Assembly: GCA_022821065.1 (NCBI GenBank)
Contig: JAJEEK010000023.1
Location: forward strand, 27,241-91,240
Length of the DNA: 64,000 nt
Source: Candidatus Poribacteria bacterium
Lineage (GTDB): Bacteria; Poribacteria; WGA-4E; WGA-3G
Direction: 5' to 3'
Of this stretch, positions 26,954 to 34,894 are shown piece by piece. A program made the translations under genes and the position numbers. The notes beneath the pieces were generated by a model, which made no database searches, was not told the origin of the DNA, and saw only the letters and a program-made list of their open reading frames with translations. Position 1 is the first letter of the stretch; each line of letters opens with the position of its first letter.

Positions 26954-27967
26954 TCAAACGCTCAACTCAGCAATTTTAACGAGCTGTTTGCCGATATTGC
27001 CGCCTTTTAGCATGCTGATGAATGCAGCGGGTGCGCTCTCAATTCCGCCCTCTTCGATCGTCTCGCGATATTTCAGTTTGCCTTGGCGCAACCATGCTGC
27101 CATTTGTGTGAGTGCTTTCGGGTGCTGGTCAACGAAATCGAAGACAAGAAAGCCTTCAATCCTTGCGCGTTTGGTAATCATATGCCAGAGAAAACGCGGT
27201 CCCATTTCCGGTTTCTCTAAATTATATTGTGAAATCTGTCCACAGATAACGACGCGTCCATTGATTCTTAGATTCGGGAAAACGGCATCCGTGATCTCTC
27301 CGCCGACGTTATCGAAATAGACATCAATACCATCGGGTATCAGTTTCTGGAGTTCGGTGTGATAATCGGTAACGCGTTTATAATTGAAAGCGGCATCGAA
27401 TCCGAGTTCATCAACAATATAATCAACCTTTTCATCGGTTCCAGCGGAGCCGACGACTCGGCAGCCTTTAATTTTCGCGATTTGTCCGACGACAGAGCCA
27501 ACTGCGCCTGCGGCACCAGAGACGAATACAGTCTCTAATTCTTGGAGCTGCCCAACTTCCAACAAACCGAAGTAAGCCGTCAATCCGGGCATACCGAGAA
27601 TTCCGGCACCTGTTGAGATGGGCGCGATTGTCGGATCAATTTTTCGCACTTCACTCCCCGCAGCGATACCGTATTCCTGCCATCCGATATTCGCATTGAC
27701 GATATCACCTACCCTAAAATTTGGATGTTGTGATTCGATAACTTGGGCAATAACACCACCGACTATCACCTCATCAATCTCAACATTCGCAGCGTAAGAT
27801 TTCGCGGCATTCATCCGCCCCCGCATATACGGATCAACGGAGAGATAGATCGTTTTTATCAATACTTGACCGGCTTCCGGTGTTGGTATCGGGACTTCGA
27901 CCAAATTGAAATCCGACGCTTTTGGATAGCCCGCCGGACGCGAGGCAAGTGTAATCTGACGATTCAT
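26954..27967 (-). CDS. NADP-dependent medium-chain oxidoreductase (zinc-independent, prostaglandin reductase/CurA-like)
   Basis: 337 aa from the ATG at 27967, picked because AAAGGAG lies 8 bp upstream and because the longer frame would run into the next gene. Seen: the RPAGYPKASDF opening, PYMRGRM, the cofactor loop VSGAAGAVGSVVGQIAK near residue 150, FNYK, and DVYFDNVGG typical of the leukotriene B4 12-hydroxydehydrogenase/YncB/CurA group. These reduce C=C bonds in alpha,beta-unsaturated carbonyls with NADPH in the cytosol. The PhyH gene is 20 bp upstream in the same direction, so probably one transcript. Confidence 0.9.
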   Translation of the reverse strand: MNRQITLASRPAGYPKASDFNLVEVPIPTPEAGQVLIKTIYLSVDPYMRGRMNAAKSYAANVEIDEVIVGGVIAQVIESQHPNFRVGDIVNANIGWQEYGIAAGSEVRKIDPTIAPISTGAGILGMPGLTAYFGLLEVGQLQELETVFVSGAAGAVGSVVGQIAKIKGCRVVGSAGTDEKVDYIVDELGFDAAFNYKRVTDYHTELQKLIPDGIDVYFDNVGGEITDAVFPNLRINGRVVICGQISQYNLEKPEMGPRFLWHMITKRARIEGFLVFDFVDQHPKALTQMAAWLRQGKLKYRETIEEGGIESAPAAFISMLKGGNIGKQLVKIAELSV

Positions 27968-27986
27968 AAAACAACTCCTTTGGCGG

Positions 27987-28712
27987 TTACGCCCTATTAT
28001 TGAATTCGACAGGATCTTCGCCGTGAATGACAATGAGTTCATGGCCTGGAGCATCCCAATTGAAGACCTTAACAATCGGAAGGATAACACGTACCGCTAA
28101 GCCGATACGTCGCTTATCGGATCGGTTCGCCTCCGAGTGGTGTAAGGTACGTTCGTTAAAGAGGACAAATTCGCCCGGTTGCATCTCCAAGTTGACAGCA
28201 GTACTTGTATCGACAAATCCGAGGTCACCCATTTGTGCGAATGCCATATCAGAGGTTGCTTTCACGTGCGGTATCACTTTTCGATGTGAACCGGGGACGA
28301 TCTGTAGGCAGCTATTTTCCAATGTCGCTGAATCGATGGCAATCCACGCCGAAATGATGATCGGCGGTTCAAGGGGCCAGTAGTTGAAATCTTGGTGCCA
28401 CGGGATCTCTTTTGCACCCGGTTCCTTGACGAAAAAGTTTGTCCGCCAGAGCAAGAGATCTGGACCGTAGATAGAGGCCATCCGCTTGACGATAGCCGGA
28501 TGCGTGGCGAGATCGTGAATTATCGGAGAATCGAGATGCCGGTTATGCACTCTATTTTTGTGATCGGGTGCATCGGTTTCGAGTACCTTCTCGATTTCCG
28601 GTTGCATGTTGAACATCTTCTCGGAACTGCAGAGCGTATACGGACCGAGGTAGCCTTGTTCCCAGAACTGCTCTCGCTCCTCAGCGGTCAACATATATTT
28701 TCCGTTTTGCAT
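27987..28712 (-). CDS. Phytanoyl-CoA dioxygenase (PhyH) family protein, 1
   Basis: 241 aa Fe(II)/2-oxoglutarate dioxygenase with a jelly-roll fold. Iron ligands appear as WHQDFNYW (HxD) near residue 110 and the distal His in ERTLHHSEAN near residue 190, with RIGLAVR supplying the 2-oxoglutarate Arg. AEEREQFWEQGYLGP is the usual start of these proteins. The substrate is unknown; PhyH expansions are typical of this lineage. Likely co-transcribed with the downstream reductase. Confidence 0.9.
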   Translation of the reverse strand: MQNGKYMLTAEEREQFWEQGYLGPYTLCSSEKMFNMQPEIEKVLETDAPDHKNRVHNRHLDSPIIHDLATHPAIVKRMASIYGPDLLLWRTNFFVKEPGAKEIPWHQDFNYWPLEPPIIISAWIAIDSATLENSCLQIVPGSHRKVIPHVKATSDMAFAQMGDLGFVDTSTAVNLEMQPGEFVLFNERTLHHSEANRSDKRRIGLAVRVILPIVKVFNWDAPGHELIVIHGEDPVEFNNRA

Positions 28713-28734
28713 GATATAAATCCTTTCGTTTCCA

Positions 28735-28775
28735 AGCGCGTGTTGGGTTTCTCTTCGTTCAACCCAACCTACAAA
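28735..28775. repeat. GTTGGGTT...AACCCAAC hairpin
   Basis: An inverted repeat, GTTGGGTT and AACCCAAC, with a short loop, followed by CTAC. The same words form the ends of the larger repeat at 34597-34828. Confidence 0.55.
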
Positions 28776-28793
28776 CTAAAACAAAGATAACGG

Positions 28794-29831
28794 CTACTCT
28801 TGACAGACGTGGACTTTAATTGCACCGGAGGTTTTATCGGCAGATACACGGAAGGCTTCACTGATCTCGTCAAGCGGATAGTAGTGCGTCACCAATTTCG
28901 TGGCATCAACTTTGCCGGAATCTATCAACGCAATTGCAGCCTCAAAATCTGTCTCCATCCCGCTATAACCGTAGCAGTTGGAACCCGTAATGAACGCCTC
29001 CGACCAGACGATAGTAGAGAGATTCACCTCAAGCGGTTTGTAGTAACCTGCGACGAGTACGACCGCTCCCTGTTTCCGAACAATAGTTGTAGCGGTGTTG
29101 AAGTTCTCTGCACCGCCTACAGTTTCAATCACTGCGTCAAACCCGATACCGTTTGTTACATCCTTTGCGTATTCGCGGACATCGGTATCACCGATATTGA
29201 CGACGTGATCCGCACCGAGTGACTTCGCTAACGTCGCCTGCTGTTCGTATTTGACGGTAATTAGGGTCTCCTTCATACCGGCTGCCACTGCATCCGCTAA
29301 ACAGAGTTGACCGATGGTGCCACCGCCGATGATAGCGATCGTGTCTCTGGCGTTGGCACCCGAACGTGCGACAGCACGGTGTGAGACCGCAAGCGGTTCG
29401 ACGAGTGCGCCCTGCTCGAACGTCATCCGTTTCGGTAATTTAAAGAGACCTGACTGGTGCGTTGACGTGAATTCAGCAAATCCGCCGTGCATTTTCGGGG
29501 AGATCCATGCTCTATTGACGCAAAGATTGTACTGACCCGTTTCACAATACTTGCAGGTACCACAATGCGAGAAACATTCCACGGCGACGTTATCCCCAAT
29601 TTCAAAATCTGCTACGCCATCGCCGAGAGCTACGACGACACCACATGTTTCATGGCCGGCGGCATGCTCATGCGATTGCCCCCAATGCCCGAAATAGCTG
29701 TGCAGATCACTCCCACAAATGCCTGTCTGTTTGGTATCAATAAGCACAAAACCAGGCGGCGGTTCGTTGCGTTCCACTTCACGAATTGCGATTTGTTCAA
29801 TACCTGTATAGATAGCGGCTTTCATCTTCAT
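28794..29831 (-). CDS. Zinc-dependent alcohol/polyol dehydrogenase (MDR, threonine/sorbitol dehydrogenase-like)
   Basis: 345 aa. Catalytic zinc ligands in GICGSDLHSYFG and AAGHETCGVV; structural zinc cysteines in CFSHCGTCKYCETGQYNLC. The NAD-binding loop IIGGGTIGQLCLADA lies near residue 172. The family oxidises secondary alcohols of sugars, polyols or amino acids; the exact substrate is not assignable. Its ATG overlaps the stop of the acyl-CoA ligase gene by 4 bp (ATGA), so translational coupling is likely. Confidence 0.92.
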   Translation of the reverse strand: MKMKAAIYTGIEQIAIREVERNEPPPGFVLIDTKQTGICGSDLHSYFGHWGQSHEHAAGHETCGVVVALGDGVADFEIGDNVAVECFSHCGTCKYCETGQYNLCVNRAWISPKMHGGFAEFTSTHQSGLFKLPKRMTFEQGALVEPLAVSHRAVARSGANARDTIAIIGGGTIGQLCLADAVAAGMKETLITVKYEQQATLAKSLGADHVVNIGDTDVREYAKDVTNGIGFDAVIETVGGAENFNTATTIVRKQGAVVLVAGYYKPLEVNLSTIVWSEAFITGSNCYGYSGMETDFEAAIALIDSGKVDATKLVTHYYPLDEISEAFRVSADKTSGAIKVHVCQE

Positions 29832-31468
29832 GGCAGTTTCTCCTTTGTTTCTGCACTTAGCAGTCGTTTACGGAGTGTTTGCTTATCGGATTTTCCAACA
29901 CCCGTTTTAGGAATTTTATCAACAAAGACAAACCGGTCAGGAATCCAGAATTTAGGAAACTCAAGGGCGAGGTACTGCTTGAGGGGGTCCGAGATGTCTG
30001 CATCGGTGCGGTTAGAAACCGCACCTACCGGTGTAAGGGCGACGACAGCGACAGGGCGTTCACCCCACTGCTCGTTAGGTACACCGACAACCGCGGCTTC
30101 TTGCACATAAGGGTGTTTTAGGAGTGCGGTTTCGAGAGCAATGCTTGAAATAGACTCTCCGCCACTTCGGATGAGCGACTTCGCTCGGTCAACTATCTGG
30201 ACGTAACCTTCCCTGTCAATCGTTGCTATATCGCCTGTGCGTAACCACCCGTCAGTTGTGAAGTGCTCGGGTGTCGGTTCAATTTTATAGTAGCGGTTCG
30301 CTGTCCACGGGCTCCGCACTTGGAGTTCTCCGATTGTTTCGCCGTCCCACGGAAGCACTTTGAAATCGTCGGCTGTTTCCGTTACAAGGCGGAGTTCAAC
30401 CCCCGGTATAGGCCGCCCCTGTTTCGCCTTGATTCGCCATTTCTCGGTATCCGATAAATTCTGATGTCCAGCACGCAGTTTTGAGAGTGTACCGGTAGGC
30501 GACATCTCTGTCATCCCCCACGCGTGGCAGATTTCAACACCGAGTTCTTTCTCATAAGCCTCGATGAGAGAACGGGGCATCGCTTCTCCGCCAACAATTA
30601 CTCGCCGCAATTTGGAGATGTCCGCTTTTCTTTTCCGCAATTCGGGATAAACCGCTGCCCAGACCGTCGGCACGCCTGCAGCAACAGTGACACCTGTATC
30701 GGCGATCAGGTCAGCGATAGAAGTCGGTTTGGCACCCGGTAGCACGATATCTGCGCCTGCAAACATACTTACGTAAGGCAGTCCCCACGCCATTGCATGA
30801 AACATCGGAACCATTGGCAAAACGACATCCGCCTCCGTCAATCCGAAGACATCGGCTTGATTCGCTGCAAGCGTATGGAGAAACATGGATCGGTGTGTGT
30901 AGAGAACACCGCGCGGTTCGCCGTCTGTTCCACTGGTATAGCAGAGTCCCAGCGCCGAGTTTTCGTCTCGGATATCCCATGTATATGTTGGCTTAGCATC
31001 GGAAAGCAGTTGCTCGTAGCAGATATCGGTATCCTCGGATTTAAGACCGAAGTAGACAGTAGATATAGAATCAATCTGATCCCGCAATGCCTGAAATTGT
31101 GCTATGTACGCACTATCAACAAAGACGAGTTTGTCTTCTGCCTCGTGTACAATTTGTGCTAACTGTGTCGGCGAAAGACGCACATTAAGTGGATGTAACA
31201 CAGCACCGAGGCACGGAATAGCGTAGTAGAGTTCCAAATGCTGATAGGTGTTAGCGGCATAAGTCGCGATTCTGTCACCGCGCTGGATACCCAATTCGGT
31301 GAGAGCGTTAGCCAATCGTTTCACACGTCCATATAACGTCGCATAGTCATAACGATGCAGCGTCCCGTTAGGCAGCAGTGTCGTAACCTGCTTATCCGCG
31401 TGTATACGGTATGCGTGTTCCAAAATCTGTGCGAGTGTTAACGGATAATCCATCATCAAGCCATACAT
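29828..31468 (-). CDS. AMP-dependent acyl-CoA synthetase/ligase
   Basis: 546 aa, full-length ANL enzyme. P-loop-like LCYTSGTDGEPRGVLYTH near residue 172, the HAWGMTEMSPTGT motif, GWLRTGDIATIDREGYVQIVDRAKSLIRSGGESIS, and C-terminal KIPKTGVGKSDKQTLRKRL with the catalytic lysine. It activates a carboxylic acid, probably medium- or long-chain, through the acyl-adenylate to the CoA thioester. First gene of a two-gene unit with the zinc dehydrogenase; divergent from the TonB receptor genes. Confidence 0.93.
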   Translation of the reverse strand: MYGLMMDYPLTLAQILEHAYRIHADKQVTTLLPNGTLHRYDYATLYGRVKRLANALTELGIQRGDRIATYAANTYQHLELYYAIPCLGAVLHPLNVRLSPTQLAQIVHEAEDKLVFVDSAYIAQFQALRDQIDSISTVYFGLKSEDTDICYEQLLSDAKPTYTWDIRDENSALGLCYTSGTDGEPRGVLYTHRSMFLHTLAANQADVFGLTEADVVLPMVPMFHAMAWGLPYVSMFAGADIVLPGAKPTSIADLIADTGVTVAAGVPTVWAAVYPELRKRKADISKLRRVIVGGEAMPRSLIEAYEKELGVEICHAWGMTEMSPTGTLSKLRAGHQNLSDTEKWRIKAKQGRPIPGVELRLVTETADDFKVLPWDGETIGELQVRSPWTANRYYKIEPTPEHFTTDGWLRTGDIATIDREGYVQIVDRAKSLIRSGGESISSIALETALLKHPYVQEAAVVGVPNEQWGERPVAVVALTPVGAVSNRTDADISDPLKQYLALEFPKFWIPDRFVFVDKIPKTGVGKSDKQTLRKRLLSAETKEKLP

Positions 31469-31623
31469 TTTTTCGATTCTGCCCTCTCATACGTATAAAC
31501 GCCAAGAATTGCTCAGTTTCTGTCTATTTTAGCACAAAAACCGCGTTTTTTGTAAAAAAAGCGACACCAGATGCTTTTCACAACTTTAATTTGAATTTTC
31601 CAAAGAAAATAATGCATAATTAA

Positions 31624-31639
31624 GCATGTTAGAACATGC
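31624..31639. promoter_or_regulatory. Perfect 16-bp palindrome in the divergent ligase/TonB-receptor spacer
   Basis: GCATGTT-AG-AACATGC. A further inverted pair AAGTTGC (31703-31709) and GCAACTT (31732-31738) lies closer to the receptor gene. Candidate operator(s); no transcription start can be read with certainty. The rest of 31469-31764 is AT-rich and shows nothing else. Confidence 0.4.
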
Positions 31640-31764
31640 ACTCAGTATCAGACGCATAAAAAACTACAATCAAGTCATCCGATTCCCCTAATAACATAAT
31701 CCAAGTTGCTACAGATTATGCCATAAGAGTGGCAACTTGCATTAACAGAGGAGAAAAAACTTAA

Positions 31765-34557
31765 ATGTCAATATCAGACGATAGAAGGTATTTCTGGTGC
31801 GTTATAGCAGTTCTATTAGGTGTCGCGTTATTAATACCGATGCCTGTTAGTGCTGAGGCACTGAAGGTCGTCGTTCAAGATCAAAACGGGAACGCTATCC
31901 CGGAAGCGAAATTACAAATCGGGAACCAAGAACAGACCACAGACGCATCCGGCTCTGCTATGTTCGACGACGTGTCAGGTGCGCAGTCGCTGAGAGTGTT
32001 AGCGATCGGTTTTTCGAGCAAGCGGATTAACATCGCTGCCGGACAAACAGAAGCGACAATAGTGCTTGCTCCTGTCCAAACGGTTGAGGCAGTTGTTGTC
32101 GTCGGTACACGTAGTATCGGTCGGCGCGCCTTACAAGCACCTGTCCCGATTGAAGTCGTTGACAGAGAGCAGCTCAGCATTACCGGTCAATCCGAAACGG
32201 GGCGTGTCCTCCAGATGTTAGTTCCCTCCTTCAACTTTTCGAGTTCTACGATTAGTGATGGTACGGATGCGCTGCGTCCTGCGACGTTGCGGGGTTTAGG
32301 TCCCGATCAAACGCTCGTGCTTGTCAACGGCAAACGTCGGCACAAAAGTGCGTTGTTGCACGTCAATACGTCGGTAGGTCGTGGCACGGCTGGCACGGAT
32401 TTCAATGCGATTCCGTCGTCAGCGATTGAACGGATTGAGGTGCTACGCGACGGTGCCGCTGCACAATACGGCTCCGATGCTATTGCCGGTGTGATCAACA
32501 TTGTCCTGAAAGACGATGTGGACACAGGTGATGCCGACATCTATTGGGGACAAACCTATGAAGGTGACGGTGATACGTGGAACGCTAACGCAAACTACGG
32601 CATGAGCGTCGGTGAATCTGGGTTCCTCAACCTCACCGCTGAATGGCGCGACAGATACCGCACAAACCGTGCTGGACTCACAGGCACACGACAATATGAC
32701 TGGATGGAAGAAAACTCCGGAAGACCAGCTGATGATATTCTTGAAACCGAAAACGACGATGGCACTGTGACAGAAAAACCGGTCTGGTTTGATCCGCGCG
32801 AATATACGTTTGAACGGCAGAACTTCCGTATCGGAGATGCCGACTCGACGCAAAAAGTTGGGTTCTATAATTTTGGACTCCCGCTCGCTGTTGGCTTAGA
32901 ACTCTACTCGTTCGGTGGACACTCCTCACGGAAAAATAACAGCGCAGGTTTCTATCGCAGAGCCAATCAGGCAGACCGGACCGTCACCGAAATTTACCCA
33001 GACGGATTCCTACCAGAAATTAACACTAACATCAGTGATACTTCTCTCGCTTTAGGGTTGGCATGGACACACGAGGCAACTGATCTGAACGTCGATGTCA
33101 GTGTCAACCACGGTTTGAACACATTCGACTTTCTTATTTCCAACTCTCTGAACGCCTCTTACGGGGCAAGCAGCCCGACTTCAGCAGATGCTGGCGGTTT
33201 TGAACTCTCGCAGACGGCGTTCAACTTAGATGTTACCTATCCGTTAGACTATCAATCCTCGCTTATTAATCTTGCTGGTGGTGTCGAATTCCGCAGAGAA
33301 GGCTACGGGATCCATGCCGGTGAACCGCTTTCATGGATTAACGCCGGACTCGGTGCAGACGGTGCCGCGGGGGGTATACAAGTTTTCCCAGGGTTCCGTC
33401 CAGACAACGAAGTGGATGAAAGCCGAACCAATATTGCGGGTTATGCAGACTTTGAATCCTACTTGAGTGGACAACCAGGTACTGGACTCCTCGTCGGCGC
33501 AGCGGTGCGCGGTGAGCAATACAGCGACTTCGGCGCAACTGTCACAGGAAAAGCGACAGCTCGCTACGACCTGACGAAACAGGTTGCTGTCCGTGCTGCG
33601 GGTAGCACCGGTTTCCGCGCGCCTTCGTTGCAGCAACTCTATTTCAATAACATTAGCACGCAATTCAAGGTAGACGCTGACGATATTGATGGCGATGGAA
33701 ACACTGATGAACTGGTCGCACTTGAAGTCGGGACGTTCCGAAACGACAGCGATGCCGCGCGTGCACTCGGGATCCCTGAACTCAAAGAGGAAATCGCATT
33801 CAACGTCTCCGGGGGGTTCGTGTTGAAACCGCTTGAAAAGGCGTGGCTCAGTATCGATGGATTCCTCATTCAAATTGATGATCGCATTGTTTTGAGTGGT
33901 AGTTTCAGTGCCGATAAAGTTGCAGGCTTAGCCGCAGCAGGTGCGAGTAGTGCACAGGTATTTACGAATGTCGCACAAACACGCACACAAGGTGTTGATG
34001 TCGCAGCAGGCTACCTGCTTGCTTTCGACAATGAGTCGGTGCTTAATTTGCGGGCTGCATTTACGTGGGCAGATACAGAAGTCATCGGTGATGTAGAGGC
34101 ACCAGAAATCCTCATCGGACTCGAAGACACCCTCTTCCCCTCACAGGAACGCTCTATGATTGAGGAGTGGCAGCCGAACACTCGGATTAATCTCAGCGCG
34201 GACTACATTATCGGCGATCTCACGATCGGCGGTGCCTTACGCTACTTCGGCAGCTACACCGTTCAAGAGGGAAGTGGTGACGATCCAGCACGTCAGACCT
34301 ATGGCGGAAAATGGCTCACTGACATTCAGGGGAACTACCAGCTGAACGAAGGACTTTCGTTGACTATCGGTGCGAATAATCTACTTGATCAAACACCAGA
34401 CCTGAATGAGATTGGTCAGTCCCGCGCCGGAACTTTAGAAGATAGCACGGGGCAGGTCATCGTTGACTCACCCGGTGTGTTCACCTATTCGAGAAGATCG
34501 GCACCCTTCGGTTTCAACGGCGGACTTTACTACGCGAAGTTGTCCTATCGTTTTTAG
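31765..34557 (+). CDS. TonB-dependent outer-membrane receptor, copy 1
   Basis: 930 aa. Signal peptide (IAVLLGVALLIPMPVSAEA), then a carboxypeptidase-regulatory-like beta-sandwich (LKVVVQDQNGNAIPEAKLQIG), then the plug (PVPIEVVDREQLSITGQSETGRVLQMLVPSFN, LRDGAAAQYGSDAIAGVINIVLKDD) and a C-terminal barrel ending in the aromatic residue of GGLYYAKLSYRF. It takes up an unknown ligand with TonB energy. GAGGAG stands upstream of the ATG. A close paralog follows. Confidence 0.95.
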   Translation: MSISDDRRYFWCVIAVLLGVALLIPMPVSAEALKVVVQDQNGNAIPEAKLQIGNQEQTTDASGSAMFDDVSGAQSLRVLAIGFSSKRINIAAGQTEATIVLAPVQTVEAVVVVGTRSIGRRALQAPVPIEVVDREQLSITGQSETGRVLQMLVPSFNFSSSTISDGTDALRPATLRGLGPDQTLVLVNGKRRHKSALLHVNTSVGRGTAGTDFNAIPSSAIERIEVLRDGAAAQYGSDAIAGVINIVLKDDVDTGDADIYWGQTYEGDGDTWNANANYGMSVGESGFLNLTAEWRDRYRTNRAGLTGTRQYDWMEENSGRPADDILETENDDGTVTEKPVWFDPREYTFERQNFRIGDADSTQKVGFYNFGLPLAVGLELYSFGGHSSRKNNSAGFYRRANQADRTVTEIYPDGFLPEINTNISDTSLALGLAWTHEATDLNVDVSVNHGLNTFDFLISNSLNASYGASSPTSADAGGFELSQTAFNLDVTYPLDYQSSLINLAGGVEFRREGYGIHAGEPLSWINAGLGADGAAGGIQVFPGFRPDNEVDESRTNIAGYADFESYLSGQPGTGLLVGAAVRGEQYSDFGATVTGKATARYDLTKQVAVRAAGSTGFRAPSLQQLYFNNISTQFKVDADDIDGDGNTDELVALEVGTFRNDSDAARALGIPELKEEIAFNVSGGFVLKPLEKAWLSIDGFLIQIDDRIVLSGSFSADKVAGLAAAGASSAQVFTNVAQTRTQGVDVAAGYLLAFDNESVLNLRAAFTWADTEVIGDVEAPEILIGLEDTLFPSQERSMIEEWQPNTRINLSADYIIGDLTIGGALRYFGSYTVQEGSGDDPARQTYGGKWLTDIQGNYQLNEGLSLTIGANNLLDQTPDLNEIGQSRAGTLEDSTGQVIVDSPGVFTYSRRSAPFGFNGGLYYAKLSYRF

Positions 34558-34596
34558 GACGCTTCCATAAAATCGAATGTGGATTCAGTATTAACG

Positions 34597-34828
34597 CGTA
34601 GGTTGGGTTGAACGGGATCTTACTTAAAACCTGCATATAAGAGATCTTCAAGTTCATCAAGAAACCTAAAATTACCAGAAATACAAGTGAAACCCAACAC
34701 ATTTTCACGCGGACAGCGTTTGGATTGTTGGGTTTCGCTATATCTATCTACTGGAACGGTTTCTCAAAAATCGGAATGCTCTGTATAAACTGAAGGCTCT
34801 TGTTTTTTATCGCTCAACCCAACCTACG
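34597..34828. repeat. 232-bp element with 15-bp perfect terminal inverted repeats
   Basis: The ends are CGTAGGTTGGGTTGA and its exact complement. An inner nested inverted repeat (AACCCAACA and TGTTGGGTT) lies around 34695-34733. No clear target duplication was found. It fills the spacer between the two receptor genes. Confidence 0.7.
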
Positions 34829-34894
34829 TTTATCTAACGCTTCATTTTTCAAAACTCCATGCTTTCGTTTGGAGAGGCAAAAAAGGTATCCAAA

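Noticed and set aside
31640..31764. Cobalamin or other riboswitch before the TonB receptor
   Set aside because: No B12-box or other conserved riboswitch core could be found; only simple inverted repeats are present.
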